Source: an uncultured Armatimonadota bacterium
GTDB taxonomy: Bacteria > Armatimonadota > Fimbriimonadia > Fimbriimonadales > Fimbriimonadaceae
DNA: 64,000 nucleotides
NCBI GenBank assembly: GCA_903833215.1
Contig: CAILEM010000040.1
Location: 1 to 64,000 of the forward strand
Direction: 5' to 3'
Shown here: positions 36,246 to 45,960 of the stretch, one piece after another
How positions within the stretch are numbered: position 1 is the first letter of the stretch
Layout of the letters: each line of letters opens with the position of its first letter
Position numbers and translations under genes: made by a program
The notes under the pieces: generated by a model
Told to the model about the DNA's origin: nothing
Seen by the model: the letters and a program-made list of their open reading frames with translations, nothing else
The model's database searches: none

Positions 36246-38069
36246 ATGAACAGTCCGCCCACCACGCTCGGTCAGTACCAAATCATTAGGGAAATTGCTC
36301 GTTCGAACGACATCGTTTACGAAGCGTACGATCCCCTGATGAACCGCCGTGTTGCGATCAAAGAGCTTTCAATGCCGCAGGGGGCATCAGGCCCGCAACA
36401 AGAAGAGCGCATCAGTCGATTTAAGCGAGAAGCCCAAGCTGCAGGCACTCTCAATCATCCAAACATCATGACCGTGTTCTCGTTCGCCGAGGACGCCGGT
36501 CGGACGTTCATGGCGATGGAGTACCTCGACGGAGGGACACTTCGCAACGAGATCGATACCAAAGGGTTCGTTCCGGTTGATCGCGCATTGAACATTGCGA
36601 TCAGCATCCTTGAAGGGCTGGGCCATGCCCACTCAAAGGGTGTCATTCACCGCGATATCAAACCTGACAATATTCAGATCCTGTCAAACGGAACCATCAA
36701 AATCACGGATTTCGGCATCGCGCGTCTGACATTTCAGCCAAACCTGACGATGGATGGACAGGTTTTCGGAACGCCGAGCTACATGTCGCCTGAGCAGGTG
36801 GTTGGTAAAGAGATCGACCAACGAAGTGATCTGTTCAGCGTCGGTGTTGTTCTTTACGAGATGGTTGCGGGACAGAAGCCGTTTGCCGGTGACAGTGTCG
36901 TATCCATTACCTACGCGATCATGAACTCTGAGCCGACTCAACCGGCTCAAGCGGATTACGCCTTGTGGAAGGTCATCTCTAAGGTGCTCGATAAGTCGCC
37001 CAGCATGCGATTTTCGAATGCAGATGAGATGGTAAAGGCGTTGAAGGACGCTCAAGTCGCTACGAATTCTGGAATTGCGGGAGCTGTTTCTGGCCCGACG
37101 CCTACAGCGTATGGCGCAAACCCGTACATGACTCCGCCTCCGATTCCTCCCGCAGCGCAGCCGGTTTACACTTACAATCCGTATCAGCCGCAGCAGGTTT
37201 TGCCGCAGCAAATTCCAGGACCGTATCAAAACGTTGGTTATCAGACGACGCCCTACCAGCAGAATCCTTACCAGCAGCCATATCAGGGAATGCCCTACAA
37301 CTACCAGGCTGGGCCAAGCATGGCGCCGCCGAATAGTATTCCAATTTACTATCCGCCTCCTCCCCGCGCTCCGTTGTTGAAGCCGGAGACGTCGGCGTTT
37401 CTAAAAAAGCTATGCCTGACGTTCATGCTCATCGGCACTCTAGTGCTGCTGATCCTTGTTGCGTTGGGTGCGCTATCGGATTCGATAAGCAATGCCCGCA
37501 ATGATCGGATGGACAACAATAAGTTGCCAGACAGCATCGCGAAGTTGCCAGAGAATATGCCGATCCAAGAGAAAATCTCCTTTGCTACGAATGAGCTCCA
37601 CAAGAACCAGAGTGATGGACGCAAGGCTGAAATCCGCCACTACGTTTCGATGCTCTACGATCGAAGCGGGATGAATTCATTTTCGCAGGCAAACCTGGTT
37701 GCTGCCGAATTGCAGTTCAGTAATGGAACTCAGGTGGACTCAGCAAATCCGGCGTTGTGGAGCCACCTAGCCATGGTTCGTCAGAAGCTGGCTGATTCGA
37801 ATCAGGATGCCGAGCGAAGAGGACTGTTGTTGGATTCTGGTGATGATTGGTCGAAAGCATTCGTGCTTGAGACGAATGCTTTGCGTAAGCAGGACGATGC
37901 CAATGGGGCTGCCCAGGCTTATCTGTCGTTCGCCCAGGCCGCCATTGAGTCCGGTGACCGAGCTCAGATAGCTCAGGCTCGGCAGAAATTGTACGACGTT
38001 CGTTCAATGGACGGCCTGAAGCCTGAGGTCGATAGTCAGATCAAGGACATGCTGTCCAAGTTGAGCTAG
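36246..38069 (+). CDS. Membrane Ser/Thr protein kinase with an extracytoplasmic helical domain
   Basis: A 607-residue Hanks-type kinase (residues about 11-270). Present: VAIK lysine K39, HRD as VIHRDIKPDN (about 133-142), ITDFGIAR (about 152-159), and SYMSPEQ. The glycine-rich loop is replaced by EIARSNDIVYEA. A long Pro/Tyr/Gln-rich linker (280-375) leads to one membrane helix (about 390-412). The outer domain is rich in helices resembling TPR repeats (QAQAYLSFAQAAIESGD). It probably senses envelope state and phosphorylates cytosolic proteins. It is monocistronic and convergent with the SDR gene. Confidence 0.92.
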   Translation: MNSPPTTLGQYQIIREIARSNDIVYEAYDPLMNRRVAIKELSMPQGASGPQQEERISRFKREAQAAGTLNHPNIMTVFSFAEDAGRTFMAMEYLDGGTLRNEIDTKGFVPVDRALNIAISILEGLGHAHSKGVIHRDIKPDNIQILSNGTIKITDFGIARLTFQPNLTMDGQVFGTPSYMSPEQVVGKEIDQRSDLFSVGVVLYEMVAGQKPFAGDSVVSITYAIMNSEPTQPAQADYALWKVISKVLDKSPSMRFSNADEMVKALKDAQVATNSGIAGAVSGPTPTAYGANPYMTPPPIPPAAQPVYTYNPYQPQQVLPQQIPGPYQNVGYQTTPYQQNPYQQPYQGMPYNYQAGPSMAPPNSIPIYYPPPPRAPLLKPETSAFLKKLCLTFMLIGTLVLLILVALGALSDSISNARNDRMDNNKLPDSIAKLPENMPIQEKISFATNELHKNQSDGRKAEIRHYVSMLYDRSGMNSFSQANLVAAELQFSNGTQVDSANPALWSHLAMVRQKLADSNQDAERRGLLLDSGDDWSKAFVLETNALRKQDDANGAAQAYLSFAQAAIESGDRAQIAQARQKLYDVRSMDGLKPEVDSQIKDMLSKLS

Positions 38070-38072
38070 CTT

Positions 38073-38852
38073 CTACGCTAGACCTTTGGTCAATCCGCCA
38101 TCAACGAGAGTATTGGTGCCTGTAACGTAGGCTGCCTGTTGACTGCATAGGAAGACAACCACCGCTGCGATTTCTTCAGGAGTCGCCATCCGTTTCATAG
38201 GAATCGCTTCAGCTTGTAGACGTAGCGCCTCGTCAACCGAAATGCCCTCTCTTTCCGCTCTTAACTCGGCAAGGTGAGTTTGGCGACCCGTCAGGGTGTG
38301 TCCGGGAAGAACGCTGTTAACCGTAACACCGGATTCTGCATATTCGGTGGCTTGGAGGCGTGTGAGGGCCATGATGCCGGCACGTAGTGTCGACGAAATC
38401 GGAAGCATTCGATTTGGCTCCTTCGCAACCAGTGAAGTGATGTGGACGATTCGACCCCATCCTGCCTGAGACATCGCAGGTTGGACTTCTCGCACGAGTC
38501 GAACAATATTCATCAGAGTTCCATCAAAGCCGTTCTGCCACTGCTCATCCGTCATGGCATCCATGAGCCCAGCCGGAGGACCACCCGTATTTGTCACAAG
38601 AATGTCGATCGGGCCAAGGTCCTGGATCGTCTGTTCAATCCACCACGTTAGGTCTTCTTGGTTTGAGACGTCTACAACGTAGGAACGCGTTTCCTCGCCT
38701 ATTTCGGCCGCGGCGGCTTCGAGAGTTTCCTCGTTTCGGCCGCAAATCGACACCCGACAACCTTCCCGTGTGAGCTCTTTTGCGATCGCAAATCCGATCC
38801 CTTTGCTTGCCGCAGCAACCAGAGCAACTTTTCCAGAGATTCCAAGATCCAT
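38073..38852 (-). CDS. Short-chain dehydrogenase/reductase (FabG-like)
   Basis: A 259-residue classical SDR. The nucleotide-binding motif is AAASKGIGFA, with LVTNTGGPP in place of NNAG. The catalytic Ser is in VHITSLVAKEPN. The usual YxxxK is not obvious (the region reads LPISSTLRAGIMALTRLQA), so the Tyr and Lys appear replaced by S and R. The C-terminus VTGTNTLVDGGLTKG is typical. This matches a subgroup with TGGPP that differs from true FabG. Function is unknown. It converges on the kinase gene with three bases between stops. Confidence 0.87.
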   Translation of the reverse strand: MDLGISGKVALVAAASKGIGFAIAKELTREGCRVSICGRNEETLEAAAAEIGEETRSYVVDVSNQEDLTWWIEQTIQDLGPIDILVTNTGGPPAGLMDAMTDEQWQNGFDGTLMNIVRLVREVQPAMSQAGWGRIVHITSLVAKEPNRMLPISSTLRAGIMALTRLQATEYAESGVTVNSVLPGHTLTGRQTHLAELRAEREGISVDEALRLQAEAIPMKRMATPEEIAAVVVFLCSQQAAYVTGTNTLVDGGLTKGLA

Positions 38853-39095
38853 GGCACATTATTCCCATTTGAGCACCATGAATGAACAGGGAACGACTTG
38901 AGCGGTGAATTCGAGGACTGAAAGCGCGATGTTAGACGGAATCAGCGACTCGGTTACACACATTCTCGGCGATCCTAGCTAAAATGAATGTAACTCAACG
39001 GATGTTTAGCAAGTAAATCGGTCGTAGGAAGCGCGTAGCAAAGGAATGCTAAGGTACTACCTTTCGGGGACCTTTCGTGCGGTTTGGTTATTAGG
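38853..39095. other. Intergenic region upstream of the signalling operon
   Basis: Divergent spacer between the SDR and the histidine kinase. I see no RNA gene or coding frame. A TAAAAT sequence at about 38979 is a possible -10 for a longer leader of the signalling operon. Confidence 0.3.
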
Positions 39096-42000
39096 ATGCC
39101 TCCACTACCTCAAAGATCACGACTCTATCTTGGGCTTGCCACTGGCTTAGGGGTTGTCGTGTTGCTTGCGAGTATTAGCCTTCGCAGCGCGGCCGGATTT
39201 GGAAAGAGCGAACTCCAGATTGAGGCAGTCCACGATGCGATCGAATCGCTAGAAAAGGCGCAGAACGTACTTCAGGGTGCGGAAGACCTTCAGCGCGGAC
39301 TCATCCTTCAAAAAGGGCAAACAAAACTGACGACCCTTGATGCGGATCGAAAGGAATTCACTTCGAGAATTGTGAACCTGGATGCTGCTGTTTCCTCGAT
39401 CCCTGGTGCCCATACTCACGTTATTCGGTTGGAAGCAATCGGCAACCAGAAGCTTCTCGAAACGGCTCGAGTGTTGGATGTCTTTAGGACGAAAGGCCAT
39501 GGTGCTGCCTTTGATCAAGCCAAAGCAGGGCAAACCCATCAACTTATTGCGGATCAGACCCAAGAAGTCGCCATTCTTCGCCAGTATTTGCTAAATCAAC
39601 TTCAACTGGTGGCGACTGAAAACGCGGGACATCAGAAGGATGCCCGTACTTGGCTTGAAGGTGGAATTGCCGTAACCGCTCTTGTTGCAGCACTGGCATG
39701 CCTTGTCGCGCTGAGGGACTCAAGGCGCCGGGTGGAAGTTGAAGAGCGGATGCGAAAGGTCGTCGCGTTGCAAACCTCCATTCTTGACTCTGTAAATAGC
39801 TCCATCGTGGCGATCGACCTTCACGGCTCCATTACCGTTTTTAACAGGCAGGCTGAGTTAATGCTCGGGTATGCCGCCCAAGAAGTCATCGGCAAATTAA
39901 CGCCTTCTGCGTTTCACGATTCAAAAGAAGTGGAGGCGCGTGCCCAGGATGCGAGCAGAGACCTTGGACGCCCGCTGACCACCGGCGGCGACATCTATGT
40001 GTGGGAGGCCATCAAGGCAAGCCACGAATCGAGCAGGTGGACATTTGTTCGTAAAGATGGATCGAGATTTCCTGGATCGCTTGCGGTGAGCATGATCTAC
40101 GACACCTCGGGGGAACTCTTTGGTTACGTTGGGTTGTCGGTGGACCTCACGGAGCAAATTCGGACTCAGGCCACTCTTGATAACTATGTTAAGGAGATCG
40201 AGGTAGCCAGCGATCTTACCAAACAACAGAACATCGAACTGAAGCGGCGCGCAGCAGAGCTGAAAGAGTCCGGCGACGCAGCAGTAGCTGCAACGCGAAT
40301 GAAATCTGAATTTCTAGCGAACATGAGCCACGAAATTCGAACACCGATGAACGGGGTTATCGGTATGGCGCATCTGCTGATGAACACGCCTCTCACCGAA
40401 AAACAACTTGGCTACGCCCGTACCATCCAGCAGAGTGCGGAGACCCTTCTCGCGATTCTCAACGATATCCTTGATCTTTCGAAGATGGAAGCAGGGAAGA
40501 TGACCTTGGAGAATTTTCCATTTGACCTTCGATTGATGATGGAGGATCTGTGTGACGTCATGGCTCCGGCAGCTCACACAAAAGGCCTTGAACTGAACTG
40601 TGTTTTTCCTCCCCTAGCTCCGACACGGGTGATCGGTGACCCTGGAAGATTGCGTCAAGTTCTTACCAACCTCATGGGGAATGCGATCAAGTTTACGGAG
40701 TCCGGTGAGGTGAGCGTCAAGGTCAAGGTCAAGGTTTTGAAGGAAAACCAAAAACGCGTTACTTTCCGGATTGGCGTGGCTGACACAGGCATTGGAATAG
40801 GAAGTGAGCGGCAGGAAAAAATCTTCGAAAGCTTCACACAAGCGGATGGCAGTACAACCCGAAGGTTCGGTGGAACTGGGCTTGGACTTACGATTAGTCG
40901 ACAGCTGGCCGAATTGATGGGTGGTGAGATCGGGGTGAGCAGTAGCCTTGGCGCGGGCAGCGAGTTCTGGTTAGAAATGGCCTTTCAAAAGCAGCCGTCG
41001 CCCGTTGTTGAGCCAGAGAAGATTCAGCAGGACCTGGAGGGTGTTCGCGTTTTGGTGGCGGACGATAACGCGACAAACCGCTATATCTTGCGCGAGATGT
41101 TGGCCTCATGGAACTGTCGCTTAGTTGAGGCGACGAATGGAACGGAAGCTTTGAGCGAGATCAGCCTTAGCAAACAAGATCCATTTGCCTGTGTTCTTAT
41201 GGACCTTAACATGCCTGGAATGGATGGTTTTGAGGCGGCCAGGGCGATCAAGCGTGACCCGCGCCATAAGGATTTACCGTTGATCCTGTTGTCATCATCC
41301 GGATTTGCACCTCCTGATACAGAGTCCATTGGTCTTTATGCAGCGGTTCTCTCGAAGCCGGTGCGAAGTGCGCCCCTGTTCAACGCCATGAGTCTCGTCA
41401 CCGGGCTATCGGCTCAACCAGATTCTAAGCCACCCGAGATAAGTATCCAGCCTTCGCAGGTTCTGCGGGGTATTCGCGTCCTTGTGGTTGAGGACAATGC
41501 CGTCAATCAACTGGTGGTGACAGAACTGTTAGAGGCCTGGGGATGCCAAGTTGTCGCCGCTGACAACGGCTTGATTGCCGTTGGTGCGACCGCCAAAGAG
41601 AAGTTTGACGCGATCCTCATGGATGTCCAAATGCCGGTGATGGACGGCTTTGAGGCTACTGCCGCGATTCGGGAACAGGAGAGGATCTCAAACACTCACA
41701 CCGACATCATTGCGATGACTGCCAATGCGATGAGTGGTGACAGAGAACGTTGCCTACGCGCTGGCATGGATAGCTACCTTTCGAAGCCCCTACAGCCGGC
41801 GTCTTTATTGGAGAAGCTGGCGATCGCTTCGGGAAGACAAGTGATCGGCAACGAGGCACTGCCAGAACCAGAGGCCCCATCGGCTGCAACCTTCGACATC
41901 AGTCGACTTGACGAATCGTGCAGCGGAAACGTACCGCTTAAACTCAAGGTGATCGACAAATACCTGGTGACTTCACTAGATTCGTTGGTCCTTATTAGCC

Positions 42001-42242
42001 AAGCCGTAGCTGAAGGCGATGTAAATGCCGCAAAATCGGCGGCACACGGTTTGAAGGGAAGCAGCCTAACCATTGGGTCAACCAAAGTTGGTAACTTGTG
42101 TCAAGAACTTGAAATCGCTGTCATGTCTGAAAGCACTGGGCGCGATCGAATGGAATTAGTCGAACAACTACGTAATGAGTTGATGAACGTACATGCGGAA
42201 CTTCGCGCCTACGTGATTCATCTGAACGGCACACCATCATGA
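39096..42242 (+). CDS. Hybrid sensor histidine kinase with two receivers and an HPt domain
   Basis: About 1048 residues. A first membrane helix (about 10-32) and an extracytoplasmic CHASE3-like helical domain lead to a second helix (about 195-215). A PAS domain follows (230-335), then HisKA with H in [12 protein letters not shown] (about 412) and a HATPase with [17 protein letters not shown] and GTGLGLTI. Receiver 1 has Asp in [13 protein letters not shown] (about 701), receiver 2 in [12 protein letters not shown] (about 841), and HPt has the His in AHGLKGSS (about 984). It can run a full internal phosphorelay. The start is ATG 39096 rather than TTG 39084. Its stop overlaps the next start by four bases. 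Confidence 0.92.
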   Translation: MPPLPQRSRLYLGLATGLGVVVLLASISLRSAAGFGKSELQIEAVHDAIESLEKAQNVLQGAEDLQRGLILQKGQTKLTTLDADRKEFTSRIVNLDAAVSSIPGAHTHVIRLEAIGNQKLLETARVLDVFRTKGHGAAFDQAKAGQTHQLIADQTQEVAILRQYLLNQLQLVATENAGHQKDARTWLEGGIAVTALVAALACLVALRDSRRRVEVEERMRKVVALQTSILDSVNSSIVAIDLHGSITVFNRQAELMLGYAAQEVIGKLTPSAFHDSKEVEARAQDASRDLGRPLTTGGDIYVWEAIKASHESSRWTFVRKDGSRFPGSLAVSMIYDTSGELFGYVGLSVDLTEQIRTQATLDNYVKEIEVASDLTKQQNIELKRRAAELKESGDAAVAATRMKSEFLANMSHEIRTPMNGVIGMAHLLMNTPLTEKQLGYARTIQQSAETLLAILNDILDLSKMEAGKMTLENFPFDLRLMMEDLCDVMAPAAHTKGLELNCVFPPLAPTRVIGDPGRLRQVLTNLMGNAIKFTESGEVSVKVKVKVLKENQKRVTFRIGVADTGIGIGSERQEKIFESFTQADGSTTRRFGGTGLGLTISRQLAELMGGEIGVSSSLGAGSEFWLEMAFQKQPSPVVEPEKIQQDLEGVRVLVADDNATNRYILREMLASWNCRLVEATNGTEALSEISLSKQDPFACVLMDLNMPGMDGFEAARAIKRDPRHKDLPLILLSSSGFAPPDTESIGLYAAVLSKPVRSAPLFNAMSLVTGLSAQPDSKPPEISIQPSQVLRGIRVLVVEDNAVNQLVVTELLEAWGCQVVAADNGLIAVGATAKEKFDAILMDVQMPVMDGFEATAAIREQERISNTHTDIIAMTANAMSGDRERCLRAGMDSYLSKPLQPASLLEKLAIASGRQVIGNEALPEPEAPSAATFDISRLDESCSGNVPLKLKVIDKYLVTSLDSLVLISQAVAEGDVNAAKSAAHGLKGSSLTIGSTKVGNLCQELEIAVMSESTGRDRMELVEQLRNELMNVHAELRAYVIHLNGTPS

Positions 42243-43837
42243 GGATTCTTGTTGCAGACGATGACGAACTCTCCGCAGAGATCTTGATTGCGAGCCTCAG
42301 GGCTATGTCGCATGAAGTCGTGTTCGCGAGTAACGGCAGCGAAGCCTGGCGTATGCTTCAGGTTGAGCCATTCCGTTTGGTGATTCTGGACTGGGTCATG
42401 CCCGAAATGGATGGCATGGAGGTGTGTCGCAATATACGAGCGATGCACGCCAACAGCTACACGTACATTATTCTCCTAACGGGGCGAACCGACCGAAAGG
42501 ATCGTTTGGAAGCCCTTGAGGGTGGTGCAGATGACTTCCTAACCAAGCCGCTGGACAACGGTGAACTTGTGGCACGCCTCAACGTCGCGAATCGAATTCT
42601 AGAGACTGAGGAAGCGGTTCGTCGCACGAATAGGGAACTCCAGCAGGCGAGACAAAAAGAGATCGAACTTGGTGCGACGATCCAGAAGCGACTTCTGTAT
42701 AGTCCCCCACCTCGGACTACGAATGCGATTGAAAGCGCCAGCTTGAGCATTCCATCTCAGTATGTCGATGGAGATTTTTGCGACTTCTTTGCTCACGGAG
42801 ACAAGATCGTCGACGTGTTCGTTGGCGATGTGATGGGCAAAGGCGTGCCTGCAGCGATGGTTGGTGCGGGTGTGAAAACCGGTTTGCAGAGGTGCATGAT
42901 TTCGCTGCTCACCCATGCGACCCATCCTGGCCTCCCGAGTCCAGAACGCCTGCTACAGAGCCTTGACGACCTTGTGTGCGCCGAGCTTATCGACTTGGGC
43001 ACGTTCCTAACCCTGTGTTATGCTCGGTTTGACTCCTCGGACGACTCTCTTACGTACGTCAACTGCGGTCATCCAAAGATCGTTCTATGGGATTCATTGT
43101 CTGGCGTGTGTCGCCTTCTCGACACCACAAACGTGCCATTGGGCTTTTCAGATACCGAATCGTATGAGCAGAGGACCGGGAACCTTCACGCTGGCGACCT
43201 GATTTTGTTTTATTCGGACGGTGTGACCGACCTTAAGCTGCCCAATGGTAAACGCTTGGGGATGAACGGCTTCGCCGACTGGGTTGAGAGCCGTGCCCAT
43301 TTGCCACTTGATGAGTTTCTGTGGGAAGTAGAGCAACTAAGAATGGGTGGTTTGACCGGGATCCTAGCGGGAGATGACTTCACTTGCGTGGCAATCCGGT
43401 ATCGTGGCTCTGAGATCGTAAGAGATAAATATCTTAACCTGTGGGCGGATTCAGGTAGCTTGCGTAAGGTGCGAGACTTTGTAAAGTCATCGGCCAGATC
43501 CAGTGCAATTGGATTTACCGAACCAGAAATCACTGAGCTCCTGCTTGCAGTTCAGGAGGCGGCCAGTAACGCGGTTCGTCATGCCCGACCTGGGCAAAAG
43601 GGTATTCCGATCAAGGCGATGGCGTCGGCGGAACAAGGAACCTTCGTTGTTGAGTTGAGATACCCGGGAATACCGTTTGACATCAAAGAAGTCCCAGAAC
43701 CCGTGTTAGATGGCACAAAAGAAGGCGGATTTGGCATATCTATCATCAAAAAATGTGTGGATACTGTTGAATACTCGTTCCAAGGAGACCACAATCTGGT
43801 GACGTTAAAAAAGCAGCCTAAAGGGAGCGGCATTTAG
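42239..43837 (+). CDS. Response regulator fused to PP2C-type phosphatase and anti-sigma-like ATPase
   Basis: A 532-residue three-domain protein. The receiver (1-120) has acidic residues D7-D9 and acceptor D51 in [13 protein letters not shown] short helix leads to a SpoIIE/RsbU-type phosphatase (about 170-390) with [20 protein letters not shown] and [11 protein letters not shown]-terminal RsbW-like HATPase (about 400-532) has [15 protein letters not shown] and GGFGISIIK. It likely dephosphorylates a STAS antagonist under control of the upstream kinase, and the fused ATPase could rephosphorylate it. The next gene encodes such a STAS protein, one base after its stop. Confidence 0.92.
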   Translation: MRILVADDDELSAEILIASLRAMSHEVVFASNGSEAWRMLQVEPFRLVILDWVMPEMDGMEVCRNIRAMHANSYTYIILLTGRTDRKDRLEALEGGADDFLTKPLDNGELVARLNVANRILETEEAVRRTNRELQQARQKEIELGATIQKRLLYSPPPRTTNAIESASLSIPSQYVDGDFCDFFAHGDKIVDVFVGDVMGKGVPAAMVGAGVKTGLQRCMISLLTHATHPGLPSPERLLQSLDDLVCAELIDLGTFLTLCYARFDSSDDSLTYVNCGHPKIVLWDSLSGVCRLLDTTNVPLGFSDTESYEQRTGNLHAGDLILFYSDGVTDLKLPNGKRLGMNGFADWVESRAHLPLDEFLWEVEQLRMGGLTGILAGDDFTCVAIRYRGSEIVRDKYLNLWADSGSLRKVRDFVKSSARSSAIGFTEPEITELLLAVQEAASNAVRHARPGQKGIPIKAMASAEQGTFVVELRYPGIPFDIKEVPEPVLDGTKEGGFGISIIKKCVDTVEYSFQGDHNLVTLKKQPKGSGI

Positions 43838-43838
43838 A

Positions 43839-44174
43839 ATGGCAATATCAATTGAAATCGTACACAGCGGAAAAGCGGTGGTGCTTAAAGTTCAGGCGGA
43901 CAGCTTGGAAACCGACAATGTCGCAGCCTTTCGGGCCGCAATTACTCCGCTGCTAGATAAATCGGCTCACTTTGTGATCGATTTATCGGATGTGGAGTTC
44001 ATGGACAGCACCGGATTGGGTTCAATGCTGTCGTGCTTACGAATCGTGAAGTCGAAAGGCGGTAGCCTACGACTTTGCAGCCTAACCGCTGAGGTTCAGC
44101 AACTATTTGAGATGGTGATGATGGACCGTGTGTTCGAAATCTTTGACACACCGGAAAGCGCTCTGGCAAAATAG
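43839..44174 (+). CDS. STAS-domain anti-sigma factor antagonist
   Basis: A 111-residue SpoIIAA/RsbV-like protein. The phosphorylatable serine is S57 in VEFMDSTGLGSML, followed by KSKGGSLRLCSL and a C-terminal helix with VFEIFDTPESAL. In partner switching the unphosphorylated form binds a kinase/anti-sigma ATPase. Here the natural partner is the fused upstream protein. No sigma factor is adjacent, so the output may be c-di-GMP, motility or a distant regulator. It is the last gene of the operon and lies 11 bases before the tRNA-Ser gene. Confidence 0.93.
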   Translation: MAISIEIVHSGKAVVLKVQADSLETDNVAAFRAAITPLLDKSAHFVIDLSDVEFMDSTGLGSMLSCLRIVKSKGGSLRLCSLTAEVQQLFEMVMMDRVFEIFDTPESALAK

Positions 44175-44185
44175 AATAACGATTT

Positions 44186-44273
44186 GGAGAGATGGTCGAG
44201 TGGTCTATGGCGGCGGTCTTGAAAACCGCTGGGCAGCAATGTCCCAGGAGTTCGAATCTCCTTCTCTCCTCCA
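44186..44273 (+). tRNA. tRNA-Ser (anticodon UGA)
   Basis: Complete 88-base class II tRNA with encoded CCA. The acceptor stem GGAGAGA pairs with TCTCTCC (44263-44269). The anticodon stem GCGGT/ACCGC holds the loop CTTGAAA (anticodon TGA), and a long variable arm follows. The T arm is AGGAG-TTCGAAT-CTCCT. The discriminator base is T (44270), where bacterial tRNA-Ser usually has G. Its 3' part is duplicated at 59975-60034 and in part at 51794-51812, marking it as an integration site. Confidence 0.95.
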
Positions 44274-44304
44274 AAATTGGCCCCGGTTAACCGGGGCCAA
44301 TTTT
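44273..44304 (+). terminator. Intrinsic terminator directly after tRNA-Ser
   Basis: A 32-base perfect palindrome (arm AAAATTGGCCCCGGTT) ending in TTTTTT, starting at the last base of the tRNA gene. Confidence 0.9.
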
Positions 44305-44365
44305 TTCTCCGTAGCTCGCGCTAGAGCCGTTGGAAGTCGTAGTATCATTCCAGAGAGGCAACAAC

Positions 44366-44647
44366 ATGAGCTTCGATTTTCCAGCCAATATTGAACGCGA
44401 GATTGAGCGCTACGCTTTGTCAGAGAGTATCTCGCCCGCCGAAGCGGCTGTCAAGCTTGTTCAAGATGCGCTCAGGAACAAGAAACCCAAAGCTCCCAAA
44501 CGCGAGATCACCGAAGCAGACTTAGAAACTCTCCGACAGAATGTCCCTATATTCGCTTTCCTTGAAAAACTTCCGGATCACGTCATAGACGGCATGGAAG
44601 CGACAAGCAAGCAAATCCGCGCCGAAAGGTTCGCGCCGCGTGGATAA
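44366..44647 (+). CDS. VapB-like antitoxin, copy 1
   Basis: A 93-residue partner of the downstream PIN toxin. The N-terminal part (FDFPANIEREIERYALSESISPAEAAVKLVQDAL) looks like a ribbon-helix-helix DNA-binding domain. The basic linker NKKPKAPKREIT leads to a toxin-binding tail with NVPIFAFLEKLPDHVIDGMEA. AGAGAGG lies 9 bases before the ATG. Its last eight bases overlap the toxin start, as in many toxin-antitoxin operons. A near copy lies at 52990. Confidence 0.85.
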   Translation: MSFDFPANIEREIERYALSESISPAEAAVKLVQDALRNKKPKAPKREITEADLETLRQNVPIFAFLEKLPDHVIDGMEATSKQIRAERFAPRG

Positions 44648-45086
44648 AGTCCTCATCGATACCAGCACGTTTTTTGATATCCGCAAGGCACCGAAAAACG
44701 CGCAGGCACCATGGGCACAAAACACTATCTACAACCTCTTACAGTATCAGGCCCATCATATCAGGCTTACGATCAGCGGCTTCACTGTCTTTGAACATCT
44801 GGACGGTTTGCACCGCCAAGGACAACACTCCGAAGTGGCAGAGTTTCAAGAGAGCGTGTTGCCGACTCTTGAAGTGATCTATCCTGACGAAACAATCTTT
44901 GCCCTCGCAGCACAAATCAACGCCGTGCTCGCCTTAACGGGCAAAACTATAGGCGTGCCCGATACGTTCATTGCGGCCACGGCTATTACTCAGCAATTGC
45001 CACTCGTGAATGCCAACACAAAACACTTCTCAAGGATCCAAGCTGCCGGTTTTCCAATTTCGCTTGAGAACTGGCGCGACAGCTGA
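44640..45086 (+). CDS. VapC-family PIN ribonuclease toxin
   Basis: A 148-residue PIN-domain RNase expected to cleave tRNA or rRNA when its antitoxin decays. Acidic metal-binding residues are visible: D7 (LIDTS), the Glu in TVFEHLDGL, and the Asp in GVPDTFIAATA, followed by LVNANTKHFSRI. It starts at a GTG that overlaps the antitoxin stop. It sits directly beside the tRNA-Ser attachment site, where toxin-antitoxin modules often stabilise islands. A decayed copy lies at 53264. Confidence 0.9.
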   Translation: MDKVLIDTSTFFDIRKAPKNAQAPWAQNTIYNLLQYQAHHIRLTISGFTVFEHLDGLHRQGQHSEVAEFQESVLPTLEVIYPDETIFALAAQINAVLALTGKTIGVPDTFIAATAITQQLPLVNANTKHFSRIQAAGFPISLENWRDS

Positions 45087-45137
45087 GTCGCGTTTACTAA
45101 TTCCCTCAGTACAACACATCCCCACGGTTACAGAACA

Positions 45138-45597
45138 GTGACGGACGACAGCAATGGCCAAATGGGCGTGGGCGGCAATCTTGGTGTTGGAAATGGAATT
45201 ACGGTCAGCAACGGCAACATCCATTTCCACGCTTGGAGCGGCTTGCTTTCTTCGTTGAGCGGCAATGTGACGCCTGTTCTCGCCATCCCAAATCAGTTCG
45301 GCTACGGTGAAATTCAGTGGGCTTCGAACGGCGGAGCTATCGGCACGATTTCGGCCACTGTGAACACTCCTCCGCTAAACGGAATCACTGGCACCCTTGG
45401 CGGCACGATCACTTTGCCAACAGGTTCATTCCAGGGGTCAAATCATCGTTGTCAAGGATGAAGGCGGCAACGCTTTGTCGGCAAACATTATCGTGGCTGG
45501 CACTGTTGACGGCGGAACCAACGTGGTGATCAATGAGAACTACGGTTCTGTGACGGTCTATTGGGATGCCCCTACCAACCAGTGGTTCACGATCTAA
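45138..45597 (+). pseudogene. Phage tail-fibre-like C-terminus with a frameshift, copy 1
   Basis: A Gly/Asn-rich beta protein fragment (GVGGNLGVGNGITVSNGNIHF, TVNTPPLNGITGTLGGTIT). It shifts frame at a G-run (45434-45437), one G longer than the copy at 54021-54413. In the next frame it continues IIVVKDEGGNALSANIIVAG and ends YWDAPTNQWFTI. This ending is typical of phage or virion tail proteins. The frame is open upstream without a good start, so it looks like the truncated 3' end of a larger gene. A sequencing error in the G-run is a possible alternative. Confidence 0.65.
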
Positions 45598-45809
45598 TGG
45601 CCGATACTGAGGCTGTCCAGCTTCGAAGTGCTTGGCTAAGCACTGCTGAGTACGATCCCGAAGAGAAGTCGTTAGAGATCACGCTCGACGACGGGAAGTC
45701 ACATGAATACAGCGGGGTACCTTCCACTGTATTCCAAGCTTTGCTAAATGCGCCTTCACCTGGCAGATATTTTGTCACTCAGATAAAGAATAGATTCCCA
45801 GAGACTTAG
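45597..45809 (+). CDS. KTSC-domain protein, copy 1
   Basis: A 70-residue protein made of one KTSC-like domain: VQLRSAWLSTAEYDPEEKSLEITLDDGKSHEYSGVP, then VFQALLNAPSPGRYFVTQI. The ATG overlaps the stop of the fibre fragment (TAATG). KTSC domains are small modules often near phage genes or fused to nucleic-acid enzymes; the function is unclear. A second copy is at 54413 and a truncated one at 46180. Its stop overlaps that of an AP2 remnant on the other strand. Confidence 0.8.
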   Translation: MADTEAVQLRSAWLSTAEYDPEEKSLEITLDDGKSHEYSGVPSTVFQALLNAPSPGRYFVTQIKNRFPET

Positions 45810-45937
45810 CCAGGAAAATTCAATCTTGCATATTCTCCATGAACTTCTTTAGCTTTGGCATCATAGGCTCGTGCGGCTTCGATGGCTGTTGAAAAATATC
45901 CAAGGTGCCACCTACTCTCCGATACTCGCTTATGGGT
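45806..45937 (-). pseudogene. AP2/ERF-like DNA-binding domain remnant
   Basis: Read on the minus strand, one frame gives HLGYFSTAIEAARAYDAKA followed by KEVHGEYARLNFPG and a stop. This is the C-terminal half of an AP2 domain as found in phage-type HNH homing endonucleases. A stop codon precedes it and no nuclease domain remains, so it is a fragment. It supports phage origin for this part of the island. Confidence 0.65.
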
Positions 45938-45948
45938 TCAAAATCGCG

Positions 45949-45954
45949 TAACAT
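45949..45954 (+). promoter_or_regulatory. -10 box of a leaderless promoter (small membrane gene)
   Basis: TAACAT with a 6-base gap (AACGTC) to the ATG at 45961. Confidence 0.4.
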
Positions 45955-45960
45955 AACGTC

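Noticed and set aside
44128-44394. Frame running through tRNA-Ser
   Set aside because: It reads across the tRNA and its terminator; the real features there are RNA.
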